A DNA stretch of 64,000 bases, taken from Ptychodera flava (taxonomy: Eukaryota; Hemichordata; Enteropneusta; Ptychoderidae). Under the pieces are notes generated by a model. The model did not search any database and was not told where the DNA came from. It worked only from the letters and a program-made list of their open reading frames with translations. This document shows positions 48,434 through 59,790 of the stretch, one piece after another. The stretch lies in assembly GCF_041260155.1 (NCBI RefSeq), contig NC_091944.1, forward strand, positions 18,821,772 through 18,885,771, read 5' to 3'. The position numbers and the translations under genes were made by a program. Within the stretch, counting starts at the first letter, position 1. The number at the start of each line of letters is the position of its first letter.

Positions 48434-51165
48434 CTCAATCTCTCTCAATCTCAATTAAATGACGCTCTTAAGACAGCAGGTGTCGATGGCCGCCAACAGT
48501 ACAAAACACGTAATACTCACCAGTTAAAACAACCATCTTGGTTTGACTCCTCATGTGAAAAAGCAAAGCGTTGTGCGCATGACAAACTAAAGTTATTCAG
48601 GCATAATTCCACTGTAGAATCATTAAATCACTATAAGGTGGCTAGAAATCATTTTAAGCAGACATGTAAACTTTCAAAGAAACGCTTTCAGGATTCTATT
48701 CGAAAAAGGATTCATGAGGCTACCATTAATAATTCTAGTGATTTTTGGGCAATTTTGAAATCTTTATTGAAATGTAAAGGCAATAGTGCCGACCAGATCA
48801 ATATTCAGTCATGGTACAGTTATTTCAGTGAATTGTATAAGGAATGTAATGATTTAGAAACAGGAGACTTGGATTTTCTTACAACTGTACAAGAAGCTAT
48901 AGATCAGTTTATTAGTGAAAATAATGATACTTACGATTATGGTGTTGATAATGATACTGACGACATTAGCAGTATTCTGAATGATCCCATCTCTGATATT
49001 GAAGTGTTACAGTGTTTGAAAAAGTTGAAGACTGGCAAAGCGCCAGGTCCAGATGGAATCCCAAATGAATTTTATCAATATGCTTCAGAAATATTACTTC
49101 CTGTACTCGTAGAACTTTTTAATTACATTTTTAACTCTGGTATATTTCCTTCAGAATGGTCCGTTGCTATTGTAATCCCCCTCCTCAAAAAGGGGGATAA
49201 AAGTGATATGAATAATTATAGGGGTATTTCCCTATTAAACTCACTGGGTAAGATGTTTACAGCCATTTTAAATGAAAGACTCACTAAGTGGTCGAACGCA
49301 ACAAATGTTATTCAGACTGTCAAGCCGGCTTTAGAAAGAATCACAGTACTGTCGATAATGTTTTTGTTTTACATGCTATAATCCAAAAGTATTTAAGTAT
49401 CAGACGTGGTAAGTTTTACTGTTTATTCGTAGATTTTTCAAAGGCATTTGATAGAGTAAACCATTCACTTTATTGTACAAATTGATGACTCTGGGTGTCA
49501 AGGGAAATATGTTCAATATTCTTCACTCCATGTACAATAACATTAAGTCTTGTGTCAGAGCTGGCACTTTAACTTCAGAATATTTTAATTGTCCAGCTGG
49601 TGTACGACAGGGGTGTGTTCTTAGCCCTTTATTGTTCAGCCTATTCATCGAAGAATTAAACTCCATGTTTATGGAGTCAGGTCAAATGGGCATTCAGTTA
49701 ACTCAAGATATTTTCGATCTTTTCTCCTTACTGTATGCAGATGATATTGTAATTTTTTCTGATTCTGTACGAAACTTACAGTTCTTAATTGACATTCTTC
49801 ATAAATATTGTACCAAATGGCGCATGAAAGTTAACCTGGAAAAGACAAAAATTGTTATTTTTTGCAAAGGTGGCCATAAAGCTCTTAGGGAAAAATGGCA
49901 CTTTGGGAATATAGAAATCAATATTGTATCGTATTACAAATATCTTCCTTGGTGTTCTACTCTCTACACGTAACACCTGGTCTAAAGCTGTACATACATT
50001 AGCCAACAAGCTAACAAGGCACTGAATTTATTGTAAGTGGCCAGGTGGAAACTGGAATACATTTCATTTGAATGTCATTTAAGTTATTTGATGCTATGAT
50101 CTTACCAATTCTTTGTTATGGATCAGAGATATGGGGATTTCAATTTTACGACATCATTGAAAAAGTTCAACGAGCATGGTGTAAAAAGCTATCGGGTGTA
50201 CCTAATAGTACAGACAATGAAGCTGTAGTTGGAGAGTGTGGGCGTTTGCCAGTCTTTTTTCACACCTTAAAACGATGTATCCGTTACTGGGTAAAACTCA
50301 CTGAAATGCCACAAGGGAGACTCCCTAGGCAAGCGTATTTAATGCTGTGCAATCTTGACCGTTTAGGTCGACACACATGGGCAACGTCAGTCAAACATAT
50401 TCTATTTTCGTATGGATTTGGCCATGTATGGATATCTCAAGAGATAGGTGACAAACAGTTGTTCTTTTTAACATTTGAAACACGAATTGCAGATATTTTG
50501 AAACAGCAATGGAAAGGTTACTGTTCATCAAAAAGCAAACTACGTACTTATTCACAGTACAAGTCTCTCCTTGAACCTGAAATGTATCTCTATTCAAATT
50601 GTACACGAAATGTTCGGAAGGTCTTTACTTGCTTTCGATGTTCTGTTCTTCCTCTCGCGATAGAGGAAGGAAGGCATCAGAACATAGATATTTCAGCAAG
50701 GCATTGTAAGGTATGCTCTGGCAAATATGTAGAAGATGAGTATCATTTTCTACTTGTGTGTCCTGTATATGCGAATTTGAGAAAGCAATATTTTCCACGA
50801 GAAGATATTAACCATCCTCACTTCCAAATGTTTTTGAGAATTATGAGTGACAAGGATCCATCAATGAACTTATCACTATGTAACTTTGTATATAAAGCTT
50901 TCAAACTCAGAGAATCAGTTATGAAAAATACTGAAATGCCATAGTTTAGTTTTCAGTACGATTTTTTCAGTACTATGAATTGATTTTCTTTTTCCTTTTT
51001 TTTCACGAGAAACTAGTGTATTTACTGTACTGTACTGTATGACTTAACACTGTATGTATACTTCTCACCTGTATTTCTTTGTTGTACCCCCTTGCTTATG
51101 GGCTGGAGGCCTTGAAAAGCAATAAACGTGCACATATGTGTGCACCTGAACTGAACTGAACTCTT
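48434..51165 (+). mobile_element. 5'-truncated LINE with reverse transcriptase
   Basis: The frame starts in the linker after the (missing) endonuclease ('QPSWFDSSCEKAKRCAHDKL'). It continues into reverse transcriptase with 'GKAPGPDGIPNEFYQ', 'VIPLLKKGDK', 'FVDFSKAFDRVNHSL', 'PAGVRQGCVLSPLLFSLFIE' and the catalytic 'LLYADDIVIFS' (near 49730-49760). A C-terminal zinc-binding segment 'CKVCSGKYVEDEYHFLLVCP' follows at about 50700. The frame changes near 49315, near 49470 and again at 49.97-50.07 kb, so it is dead. The 3' end carries (CTGAA)3 at about 51146-51162, a typical short-repeat LINE tail. Likely CR1/L2-type, clade unproven. Confidence 0.85.
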
Positions 51166-52520
51166 ACGAAGACCATTATCAACGGACTATTTGTATGATA
51201 ATAAGGTAAACATATTTCAAGACACTTCATCATTTTAGCACTTATTAGAAGGCAGATAGTTTCTGCAATGGCAGAACCTAAACTTTTTTATACAAAAGAC
51301 TTCCATGCTTGCACGTTCAAAACCTCACGGCATCAACTAAGAAATGTAGTTTTGGCTATGAATTTATAAACATAATAATGTAACTGTTCCCATGCGTACT
51401 TGGTGGGGGGGGGAAGCACAAGCTTTAACCTTTTGTGAGATTTCAGTCATCGCCTTAAGACGATAGAAAAGCATTTGTGTTAATATCTGCCTTGAATTGC
51501 ATTTATGTGAGGCAGTGCGTGATCTTAAAATATCGACATTCGGGTCCTCACATATCCAAGTGGAGCAAGCACTATACACTTGACACTGAAACTTTGTGCC
51601 TGTCTGTTTGTTTGTCTGTTTCGTCGCTATTCTGTTAAATTATATATCAAATTTATCAATTTTTGGTGTTTGACGCTCATCACGTATGCCTCGTCAAATA
51701 ATCTTACAACTAACGCTTGAATATAAAAGCCAACCAACTGAACGGTAACTACGATTATATCTTTATACTTAGCTGGCGTAATATTATAGTGCTTTCTCAA
51801 AAAAAAACAATCTCTGGTTTTGTTCACGATTAAAATATCCATGAAGTCAACGAAGAAACAGATATTTAAAAACTGCTTCACGACCACTTACTTGCATCAG
51901 AAACCTTCTGACAATGATACTTTACTAGCAGGGTGAAGATAATCTTAAAATAAAACCTATCTGCTTGGCACAAATTACAATTTAGCTTTTTTAAATGTTA
52001 CAATGAAGGTATAAGAAGACTTGGTTAAAGTAGATAATTGTTTACAATAAAATCATTTCAGCAAGTTTAATGCATTAATGTCACTTATTGTTTGACTAAG
52101 ATTCTGTGCCTTCCTCAGTGAGTTGTACAGAGCGTGGCATCTGGGCTTGTGTGGTGTGAACTGTCTGGGAAGTGCATCTGCGCAAGTATTTTGTTAACGC
52201 TATATTGGTAGCAAGTTACTTCCAGAGTCAAAGACTTCTGAATCTATCGATGATAACCCCGCTACTTCACGGTCAGAAAAGATAGCCACTGATATTTTAC
52301 TTTGTCGCATTCACTTGATTAGTTTTCACTTTCAAACTCTACAAAGTCTAGTTTTAGTCTATAAAATTAAAACCAATCTCTTTGGCTTGCCATTGTTGAA
52401 AAACTCAATTTGCAATATATTGCTTCAATCAAGTCAGCAAGGTTGTTCTTTTCAATCACAATAGAGGGGAAAGAGGGAGACGTGAGCAGATTCAAATCTC
52501 AGCACGACTTTATAATCATT
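51166..52520. other. Unassigned non-coding stretch
   Basis: Downstream flank of the minus-strand repeat-protein gene. Nothing recognised. Confidence 0.3.
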
Positions 52521-53578
52521 CTATGTACGATGACTGTCAAAGAAATTTTTCGAGAGGTTAAGAACTTCATATAAAGTCCTCAAGTTTTCATCAGACTTGG
52601 GGTCGTCATGTAACACGAAAGTAAAATTCATCGACACAAAGTCATAATAATTATTATAATCGTCAGCAAACACTTTTTCCGTTGGCTGCGTGTTATCATC
52701 TGCGTTAACATGACCTACAGGTGTATCAGCCACTTTCTCCGTCGGCTGTTCTTTGTTATCTGCGTTGTCTGCTTCACCTGCACTTGTAGCAGCCACTTTT
52801 CCTGTCGGCCGTTCTTTTTTGTCTACGTTGCCGTCTGCTTCACCTGCACTTGTAGCAGCCACTTTCTCTGTCGGCCGTTCTTTTTTGTCTACGTTGCCGT
52901 CTGCTTCACCTGCACGTGTAGCAGCTACATTTTCTGTAGGCTGTTCTTTTTCGTCTGTACAGTCGTCTGCTTCACCTACACTTGTAGCAGCCACTTTCTC
53001 TGTCGGCCCTTCTTTGTTGTCTGCGTTGCCGTCTGCTTCACCTGCACGTGTAGCAGCCACTTTCTCTGTCGGCCCTTCTTTGTTGTCTGCGTTGCCGTCT
53101 GCTTCACCTGCACTTGCAGCGACTACATTTTCTGTAGGCTGTTTTTTGTTGTCTGTGCAGCCGTTTGCTTCACCTGCACTCGTAGCAGCCACTTTCTCTG
53201 TCGGCCCTTCTTTGTTGTCTGCGTTGCCGTCTGCTTCACCTGCACGTGTAGCAGCCACTTTATCTGTCGACTCTTCTTTGTTGTCTGCGTTGCCATCTGC
53301 TTCACCTGCAATTGTAGCAGCCACATTCTCTGTCGGCCCTTCTTTGTTGTCTGCGTTGCCGTCTGCTTCACCTGCACTTGTATCAGCCACTTTCTCTGTC
53401 GGCTGTTCTTTGTTGTCTGTACAGCCGTCTGCTTCACCTGCACTTGTAGCAGCTACATTTTCTGTAGGCTGTTCTTTGTTGTCTACGTTGCTTTTTGCCT
53501 CATCTGTACATATCCCATCGGCCAAGTTCCCACATTGGTCGGAAGACTCATAAAATAGGAAAATTGGAATTTGAACTG
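52521..53578 (-). CDS. Terminal exon of an unrecognised gene with 22-residue repeats
   Basis: The acceptor (gtttttcttacag) ends at 53579. The exon starts in phase 1 and reads 'VQIPIFLFYESSDQCGNLAD', then thirteen acidic repeats of about 22 residues (typical unit 'GEADGNADNKEGPTEKVAAT'), then a unique tail 'NFTFVLHDDPKSDENLRTLY' to the stop. The repeats are low-complexity, acidic and probably disordered. The tail resembles the end of the upstream exon ('VYVRHHGSECDESLRTILGE'). An ATG is not needed here because the exon is internal to the transcript. Function unknown. Confidence 0.65.
52735..53490. repeat. 66-bp coding minisatellite
   Basis: Thirteen tandem units of about 66 bases, in frame within the minus-strand exon. 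Because the unit is a multiple of three, the opposite strand is also open in two frames over the same region; those frames are shadows. Confidence 0.9.
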
Positions 53579-53797
53579 CTGTAAGAAAAACGATATATAT
53601 AGCAAGAGGTATATTGGTAAGTACAAACTTTTATGATTACATAAATTGTATTGACCATTTCCTTCAAATATACAACTACCGTAAAAGTAAGAGTTTATAA
53701 TGATGAACAAACATTCGCTATCGTATTTTAAGTTAATCATCAAAGTAAAAATGAATGGTGAGAAATTGTTTTCGGCGTCAAAATGAGTTAATTTTAC

Positions 53798-54170
53798 CTT
53801 TCCTTCTGAACTCTCCTAGAATGGTTCGTAATGACTCGTCACATTCGCTTCCATGATGCCTTACGTAGACGATTGCTTGAATCTCAGCACAGTTTCTAGT
53901 TGACAGCCATTTGCTTTGCGAAAAGTTTCCAAAGAAAGGAAATTTCTTTTGCACAAAGCTTCCAATTGAAGGCTTTTTCTTGGATCCATAAACTTTGCCA
54001 CCTGATATTTGCTGAAGTAAATTCTCGTCGTATTTATGCTCGTGTCTATTTTCTTCGACAGTGAAGTCAAGAATTATTAGCTTGTACCCGCGGTAAATGG
54101 CGTACGGCGTCGCGGTCACTGCCTGACTTTGACCCGCTGTAACCTCCTCTTTATTGAATGGCCCCAGGTT
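53798..54170 (-). CDS. Upstream exon of the 22-residue-repeat gene
   Basis: Acceptor (ttttcttaatgcag) ending at 54171 and donor (gaaag|gtaaaa) at 53797. The exon is 373 bases, phase 0 to phase 1, and its donor phase fits the next exon exactly (a codon split G|CA). It encodes 'NLGPFNKEEVTAGQSQAVTA', 'YRGYKLIILDFTVEENRHEH', 'YDENLLQQISGGK' and 'ECDESLRTILGEFRRK'. No known domain is recognised. Parts align with the exon at 62079-62722. At least one more 5' exon must exist. Confidence 0.6.
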
Positions 54171-54179
54171 CTGCATTAA

Positions 54180-55075
54180 GAAAATAATTATTGGAATGTA
54201 TTAGAATCTCCTACATCTGGAATTATGTATCCTATGTGTACTTTTTAATCAATAAACCACACTGAGCGATGGTATACCACGAGATTTTGACTAGTACACG
54301 AAATATATGCACTAGCGATAGCGAATACATATTGAGTGAAGTGGTCAAAACTGGGTTGTGTACCCATTGCTAGGCTGGTTGATTATTGCTAATATATATT
54401 AGCAGTATACTAAAATTCTAGCGTAAAACGTTATAAAAGGAAATTGTCTCAAGATAAGAGCTCACATATGTTTCCATTGTGCGATATCGAAAATGTACCA
54501 CGATTTTCACGTCTGAAAGGGGGTGGTCGTCGGAACTCTGTTCAAAGGTTGCCAAGGACCTCTACGACCGATGTAAATACTGTATCTAGGGTAAGTTGGC
54601 GATTGATGAAAGTTGAAACATGCTTGTTAACAATGAATATCGTAAACTTTATAAGTAGCAGCTATGTTTAAGTGATGCATATAGATATCATGCATGAAAT
54701 ACATTGATTATAAAAAGTCACTTTATCTGCAACCTAAATATACAGGTATGATATATATTCACTTATTACACCACGAGACAACTTTTGCATGTTCACATTA
54801 CTGTTACGTTGTCGGTACAATGCTTTATATGTGGAAGAATGGAAAGGATTATTAAAACGCGGAACAATCTGTGAATCTGTGCCATTCATCAACCTGAAGG
54901 CAGCCAAGAAGACTGGGTAATGAACAAATGACACAACATTTGCAACACCGATAAATACATATTTCATATATCCAGGGGAAATCGCGCTATATTAAAACGC
55001 CAGTTTATTAGTATGTTCGTCATTTCTGAACTCGGATGTTATCTTAAAATAAATCACACACACATACATACATAC
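54180..55075. other. Unassigned non-coding stretch
   Basis: Should contain upstream exons or promoter of the minus-strand gene; none is identified. Confidence 0.3.
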
Positions 55076-55077
55076 AC

Positions 55078-55306
55078 GTATGTATGTATGTATGTATGTA
55101 TGTATGTATGTATGTATGTATGTACGCATGTATGTATGTATGTATGTATGTATGTATGTATGTATGTATGTATGTATGTATGTATGTATGTATGTATGTA
55201 TGTATGTATGTATGTATGTATGTATGTATGTATGTATGTATGTATGTATGTATGTATGTATGTATGTATGTGTATTCAGATGTGTTTTTTTTCTATGTGT
55301 CTGTGA

Positions 55307-55346
<40 letters not shown>
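55078..55346. repeat. (TATG)n array and short (TA)n
   Basis: Nearly perfect tetranucleotide array 55078-55270 with one variant unit, followed by (TA)n at about 55318-55346. Confidence 0.97.
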
Positions 55347-55349
<3 letters not shown>

Positions 55350-55416
55350 ATACATAGACCCAGTCATTCCTATAGTATGACACCACAGTATGGTAATACC
55401 GTTTACAGAATTTCCG

Positions 55417-55452
55417 TATACCCCTACTTCTGACGTCAGAAGTAGGGGTATA
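55417..55452. repeat. Perfect 36-bp palindrome with TGACGTCA core
   Basis: Each half is 'tatacccctacttctgac' and its exact inverse follows with no spacer. With one non-complementary pair (a G facing a T) it extends to 42 bases (55414-55455). The centre is the consensus CREB/ATF site TGACGTCA. It may be an element end, a hairpin or a dimer-binding site. It lies 160 bases upstream of the Crypton-type open frame. Confidence 0.9.
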
Positions 55453-55576
55453 TGGTCGGAACTATTTAAACCTATCAACGAACACCTGTTTTATCAGAAA
55501 AATTCTCATAAGAAAATGACGGGGGTTGTGAAGCATTTGGAAATGCAATGGTCAAGAGCACCGAGAAGGAAATAAA

Positions 55577-56580
55577 ATGAGCAAATATTGGCACCGATTT
55601 TTGTTCGTATCTTTCATATTTCAATGGCGCCAAAATGAGGACATGATCGTCTGCCCCGAAAAATTTTGGACAATACGAGCGATGTCGTCAACCGAGCGTT
55701 ACGTTGCCGTGTCCCAGGGCGAAATTGATGCATTCATAACCAACCAGCGCAAATTGAACACCATCAAAACAACAAATAATGCAGTTAGGCAACTGATGAA
55801 GGTTCTGGCAACAACGGAGGATGGTTTTGATGCCGAATTTTTCAATTTGTCACCTGAAACTTTGGATTTGTACCTGTCAAAGTTCTTCATTGGAGCGAGA
55901 CAAAGCGATTGGACAGAATATGAACCGAATACTTTGACAACTTATCAACGGGGCATCGACAGGTATTTATCGGAGAACGGGTACAAATTTTCCATATGTC
56001 GGGATGCAGTATTTGCGAAATCTCAGGAGACGATTCGAGCCAAACGATCTGATCTGAAAGCAAACGGTAAAGGTCACAAATCCGGTGCCAGCGAACGGAC
56101 AATGAAATCTTGATAATGCGCGAAAAGGGGTGCTCTGTAACCATTCACCAGAATCGCTTATGTTTACAGCGTGGTGGAATAATACCAAACTATTGGGATT
56201 TCGAGCATCAGATGAAAACAAGATATTGCTGAGGGGAGATATCAAATTAAACGTTACAGCTTCGGGCAGAGAGTACGTTGAATTTAATGAACGCGAAAAC
56301 AAAACCCGCTCCGGACAATATGCCATCAATCGTCCGTATTCGCCCAAGATGTTCGCCGTGGACAAGAAAGCCATATGTCCGATCGAAACCTACAAGCTAT
56401 ATCGTGACCATCAACCTGTTGAAATGTGTACGGACGACTCACGTTTTTATCTCGCCATCAATTACAAGCCATATTTGGTATATTAAAGCGACAGCCAGCT
56501 TATATTTGATGATGATATTAGAGAACTAAACGCGTATTGGCCCGAAATCCAGCACCTCTGCATTGTTAACATGAAATAAG
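55577..56580 (+). mobile_element. Crypton-type tyrosine-recombinase element (broken)
   Basis: The first frame (likely start MSSTERY at 55682) reads 'LNTIKTTNNAVRQLMKVLAT', 'YEPNTLTTYQRGIDRYLSEN' and 'KSQETIRAKRSDLKANGKGH'. The second, from about 56130, reads 'MFTAWWNNTKLLGFRASDEN', 'GREYVEFNERENKTRSGQ' and 'CPIETYKLYRDHQPVEMCTD'. This is the DUF3504/KIAA1958-like family derived from Crypton tyrosine recombinases. The frame is disrupted around 56.09-56.13 kb and the last conserved catalytic part is missing, so it is inactive. Flanked by the palindrome upstream and the long inverted repeat downstream. Confidence 0.75.
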
Positions 56581-57535
56581 TGAGACGATGCAAAGACCAG
56601 CGTTTTACAATATGCTTTGCATAAATCGAATATCGAAATTTGGTGTACAACAGGAAATTTCATTTGTCAATTTTCATTTTATTGTTGACCTTGACCTGGA
56701 GTCACAAGTCGGACTGCTATGCCAAACGTAATAAGCTTTACATTAAATGAACATTTCAGTCAGGCATATTTAATTACAAACGAGTTACTTTGCTTTGTTT
56801 CCGAAACAGAGACGGTACACGGTCACCAGCACCCTCCAGCCCCCCTCCCATCCAAATAGAGCTGTTAATTAGTTGCGTGTGCCAGAGTAGACAAAGTTTC
56901 AGGGTAACTACTTTTCTGCTAGATGCGTTCCTTATTCAGAATAAAATAATTAATTGATGGGGTTGATAGACATGTAGTTGATTTGCAGTTCTCTAGAGCC
57001 CGATGTATTTTCTTGCTTTCTTTTTTTCACTTTTCCCAGGATCAAGAAGTGCCTTTATGTAACTATCATCGACTGACAGCTGTTCTAGATCCATAGCTGT
57101 CCTTGTGCCAGACTTTCAGATCAGCCTCAGGCCGAGTAACAGCGTCGCAGCATAGACACTACCGTTTTATGAGAAAGTATCATAACGGCAGGAAGAAGCG
57201 CGCTTTTAGGGGTCAGTTATTGAGGAAACCGTTGACATTGTAGGCGCGGACGGATGTTTTGTCTAAAATGTATCAGTCTGAGTGAGACGGGATTATCACT
57301 AAAAATGTAACATTGTCGGGTCCAAACCAATATCGAAAATCGCATATCCGAAATAAGGGGCAGTGTATCAAATTGCAATATTCGATTTTGTTTCACGCAT
57401 AAGACAGAACACGTCGCACAATACTTCATGCGCAATATTGCTAGTCAACACTCGTAAACATCAATTTAAAGCCGATTCCACACAAATGTTTTTCTCTTTC
57501 AAAACTAGAAAGATGCCTGTCCGCCAAATGTATCA
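56493..57535 (+). repeat. Left arm of long inverted repeat
   Basis: About 1.04 kb matching the reverse complement of 57750-59287, including 'gatgatgatattagagaac', 'ccgaaacagagacgg'-like, 'ccagactttcagatcagcct' and 'gccgattccacacaaatgtt'. Begins right at the end of the Crypton-type frame. Confidence 0.85.
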
Positions 57536-57560
57536 AATCCGTATTCAAATGTATTCAAAT

Positions 57561-57749
57561 CCGTGGCATTATTAGGCCAACCATATTTCGATGTGGAAAT
57601 CAGAGAAAGACATGATAAATTATGTCTAAATTGCATTTTGTCACAGATTTCAGACCCAAGGAAATGACGTTTACAAGCTAATTTTACATAAACCGTTGCG
57701 ATTTTGTGAACAAATTCGAAAATTTAAATTGCGCGAGGTGCGCGATACA
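57561..57749 (-). repeat. 187-bp unit, inverted, in the palindrome centre
   Basis: Reverse complement of the tandem units at 59401-59773; runs from 'ccgtggcattattaggccaa' to 'gcgcgaggtgcgcg'. It forms most of the spacer between the two arms. Confidence 0.85.
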
Positions 57750-59287
57750 TTTGGCGGCCAGGCATCTTTCTAGTTTTGAAAGAGAAAAACATTTGTGTGG
57801 AATCGGCTTTAAATTGATATTTACGAGTGTTGACTAGCAATATTGCGCATGAAGTAGTTGCTCTTGTGCGACGTGTTCTGTCTTATGCGTGAAACAAAAT
57901 CGAATATTGCAATTTGATACACTGCCTCTTATTTCGGATATGCGATTTTAGATATTGGTTTGGACCCGACAATGTTACATTTAAGTGATAATCCCGTCTC
58001 ACTGAGACTGTTACATTTTAGACAAAACATCCATCCGCGCCTATACTGTCAACAGTTTCCTCAATAGCTGGTGTCTACATGTAAAAAGCGCGCTCCTTCG
58101 TGCCCTTGTGATACTTTCTGATAAAACTGCAAAGTTAGTGTCTATGCTGAACCGCTGTTAACTCAGCCTGAGGCTGATCTGAAAGTCTGGCACAAGGACA
58201 GCTATGGATCTAGAACGGCTGTCAGTCGATGATAGTTACATAAAGCCACTTCTTCAAGTTGATCCAGGGAAAAGTGAAAAAAGAAAGTATGAAAAAATAT
58301 CGAGCTGTAGAGAACTGCAAATTAATTACGTGTTTTTAAACCCCTATCAATTATTTTATTCTGAATAAGGAACGCATCTAGCCGAACAGTAGTTACCCTG
58401 AAACTTTGTCCACTCTGGCAAACGCAACTCAATAAACAGCTCTATTGGGATGCGGGGGGTTGGGGGTGGGGGTGGGGAGAGCATGGTGACCATGTGCAGT
58501 CTTTCGGAAACAAAGCAGAGTAACTCGTTTGTAATTAAATATGCCTGACTGAAATTTTCATTTAATGTGAAACTTATTATGTTTGGCATAGCCGTCCGAC
58601 TTGCGACGCCAGGTCAAGGTCAACATTTAAAGCCGCAATTTTCAATCCCAGGTTCTCGCATTAGTGGAGTTCTCCTCCCAGTCAAACACTTGGCCAGTAT
58701 GATGTTTGATTTCTATACCATTAATTACACAAACTGATCTCAACCTTTTGGCTTCTTTTGCTAATCCTGCAAACAGAGTTTATACAAGGTCAGCGTTTGA
58801 TTGACAGTCCGTTCAAATCGCCAATGGTCATTGATTTCCCAACACCAACGCTTGAATTTCCTAAAAATCATCTTCCAGTCGCGTTAGAATTTGAATATAA
58901 CCACAGAATTCGATCGGCAGCAGCATCGCGCTGACTGCTTGGCAGTTTTCTGCCCTATTGCGGCCGGAACAAACTAAAAAGTGGCAGTTTCTGGAGCTTG
59001 TGCCCGCGTGTTGCCTATTTGGTGTCCACTTACACAGTGAACGCAACCACCGCTTCGCGCCCTTTTAAAAGGAGGCTCCACCTTTACAAATGAAACAATG
59101 ACAAACGAATTAACTTCCTGCTCTACACCAAATTTCGATATTCGATTTATTCCTAGCATATTGCAAAGCGATGGTCTTTACATCTTCTCACTTGTTTCGT
59201 GCGAACATTGCATATGTGCTGGATTTCGAGCTAATACGCGTTTCGTTCTCTAATATCATCATCATATATAAGCTGGCCGCGTAATGC
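57750..59287 (-). repeat. Right arm of long inverted repeat
   Basis: Matches the left arm in reverse, except for about 450 bases (58635-59085) absent from the left arm. Contains a G-rich tract at 58454-58477. No gene; the frames seen here are shadows of the repeat. Confidence 0.85.
58454..58477 (+). other. G-quadruplex-type motif
   Basis: Four G runs of 6, 5, 5 and 4 separated by TT, T and T. This fits the standard quadruplex pattern with very short loops. The left arm counterpart is only a weaker C-rich tract. Confidence 0.8.
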
Positions 59288-59400
59288 ACGGCGTTACATG
59301 TAAAATCCGATGTTGGAAATGCCAACTCTAAAACGACAATCACAGAAAGAAATATGACGATATTTCAGAATTCCTTCTTCGATTTCGACATTCAAATTCG

Positions 59401-59790
59401 GTTGGCCTAATAATGCCACGGATTCGCGCACCTCGCGCAATTTAAATTTTCGAATTCGTTCACAAAATCGCAGCGGTTAATGTAAAATTAGCTTGTAAAC
59501 GCCATTTCCTTGGGTCTGAAATCTGTGACAAAATGCAATTTAGACATAATTTATCATGTCTTTCTCTGATTTCCACATCGAAATATGGTTGGCCTAAAAA
59601 TGCCACGGATTGCGCACCTCGCGCAATTTAAATTTTCAAATTCGTTCACAAATTCGCAGCGATTTATGTAAAAAATGGTTGAAAACGTCATTTCCTTAGG
59701 TCTGAAATCCGTAACAAAATGCAATTTAGACATAATGTATCATGTCTTTCTGTGATTTCCACATCGAAATATGGTTGGCCTAAAAATGCC
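59401..59790 (+). repeat. Two tandem 187-bp units
   Basis: Starts of the unit ('gttggcctaa') at 59401, 59588 and 59774 give a period of 186-187 bases; the third is cut short. Shared text includes 'cgcacctcgcgcaatttaaa' and 'tcatgtctttctstgatttc'. Confidence 0.9.

Noticed and set aside
52710-53558. Two long plus-strand open frames (282 and 266 codons) rich in Cys/Phe or Ser/Ala
   Set aside because: They lie opposite the 66-bp coding minisatellite; because the unit is a multiple of three, all frames without a stop stay open. The minus strand has matching splice phases, the plus strand has none.
55013-55433. Open frames of repeated Met-Tyr-Val-Cys or Ile-His-Thr-Tyr
   Set aside because: Pure products of the TATG microsatellite; the same applies to frames over the GA, CT, CTAT, AAGT and TGTA arrays.
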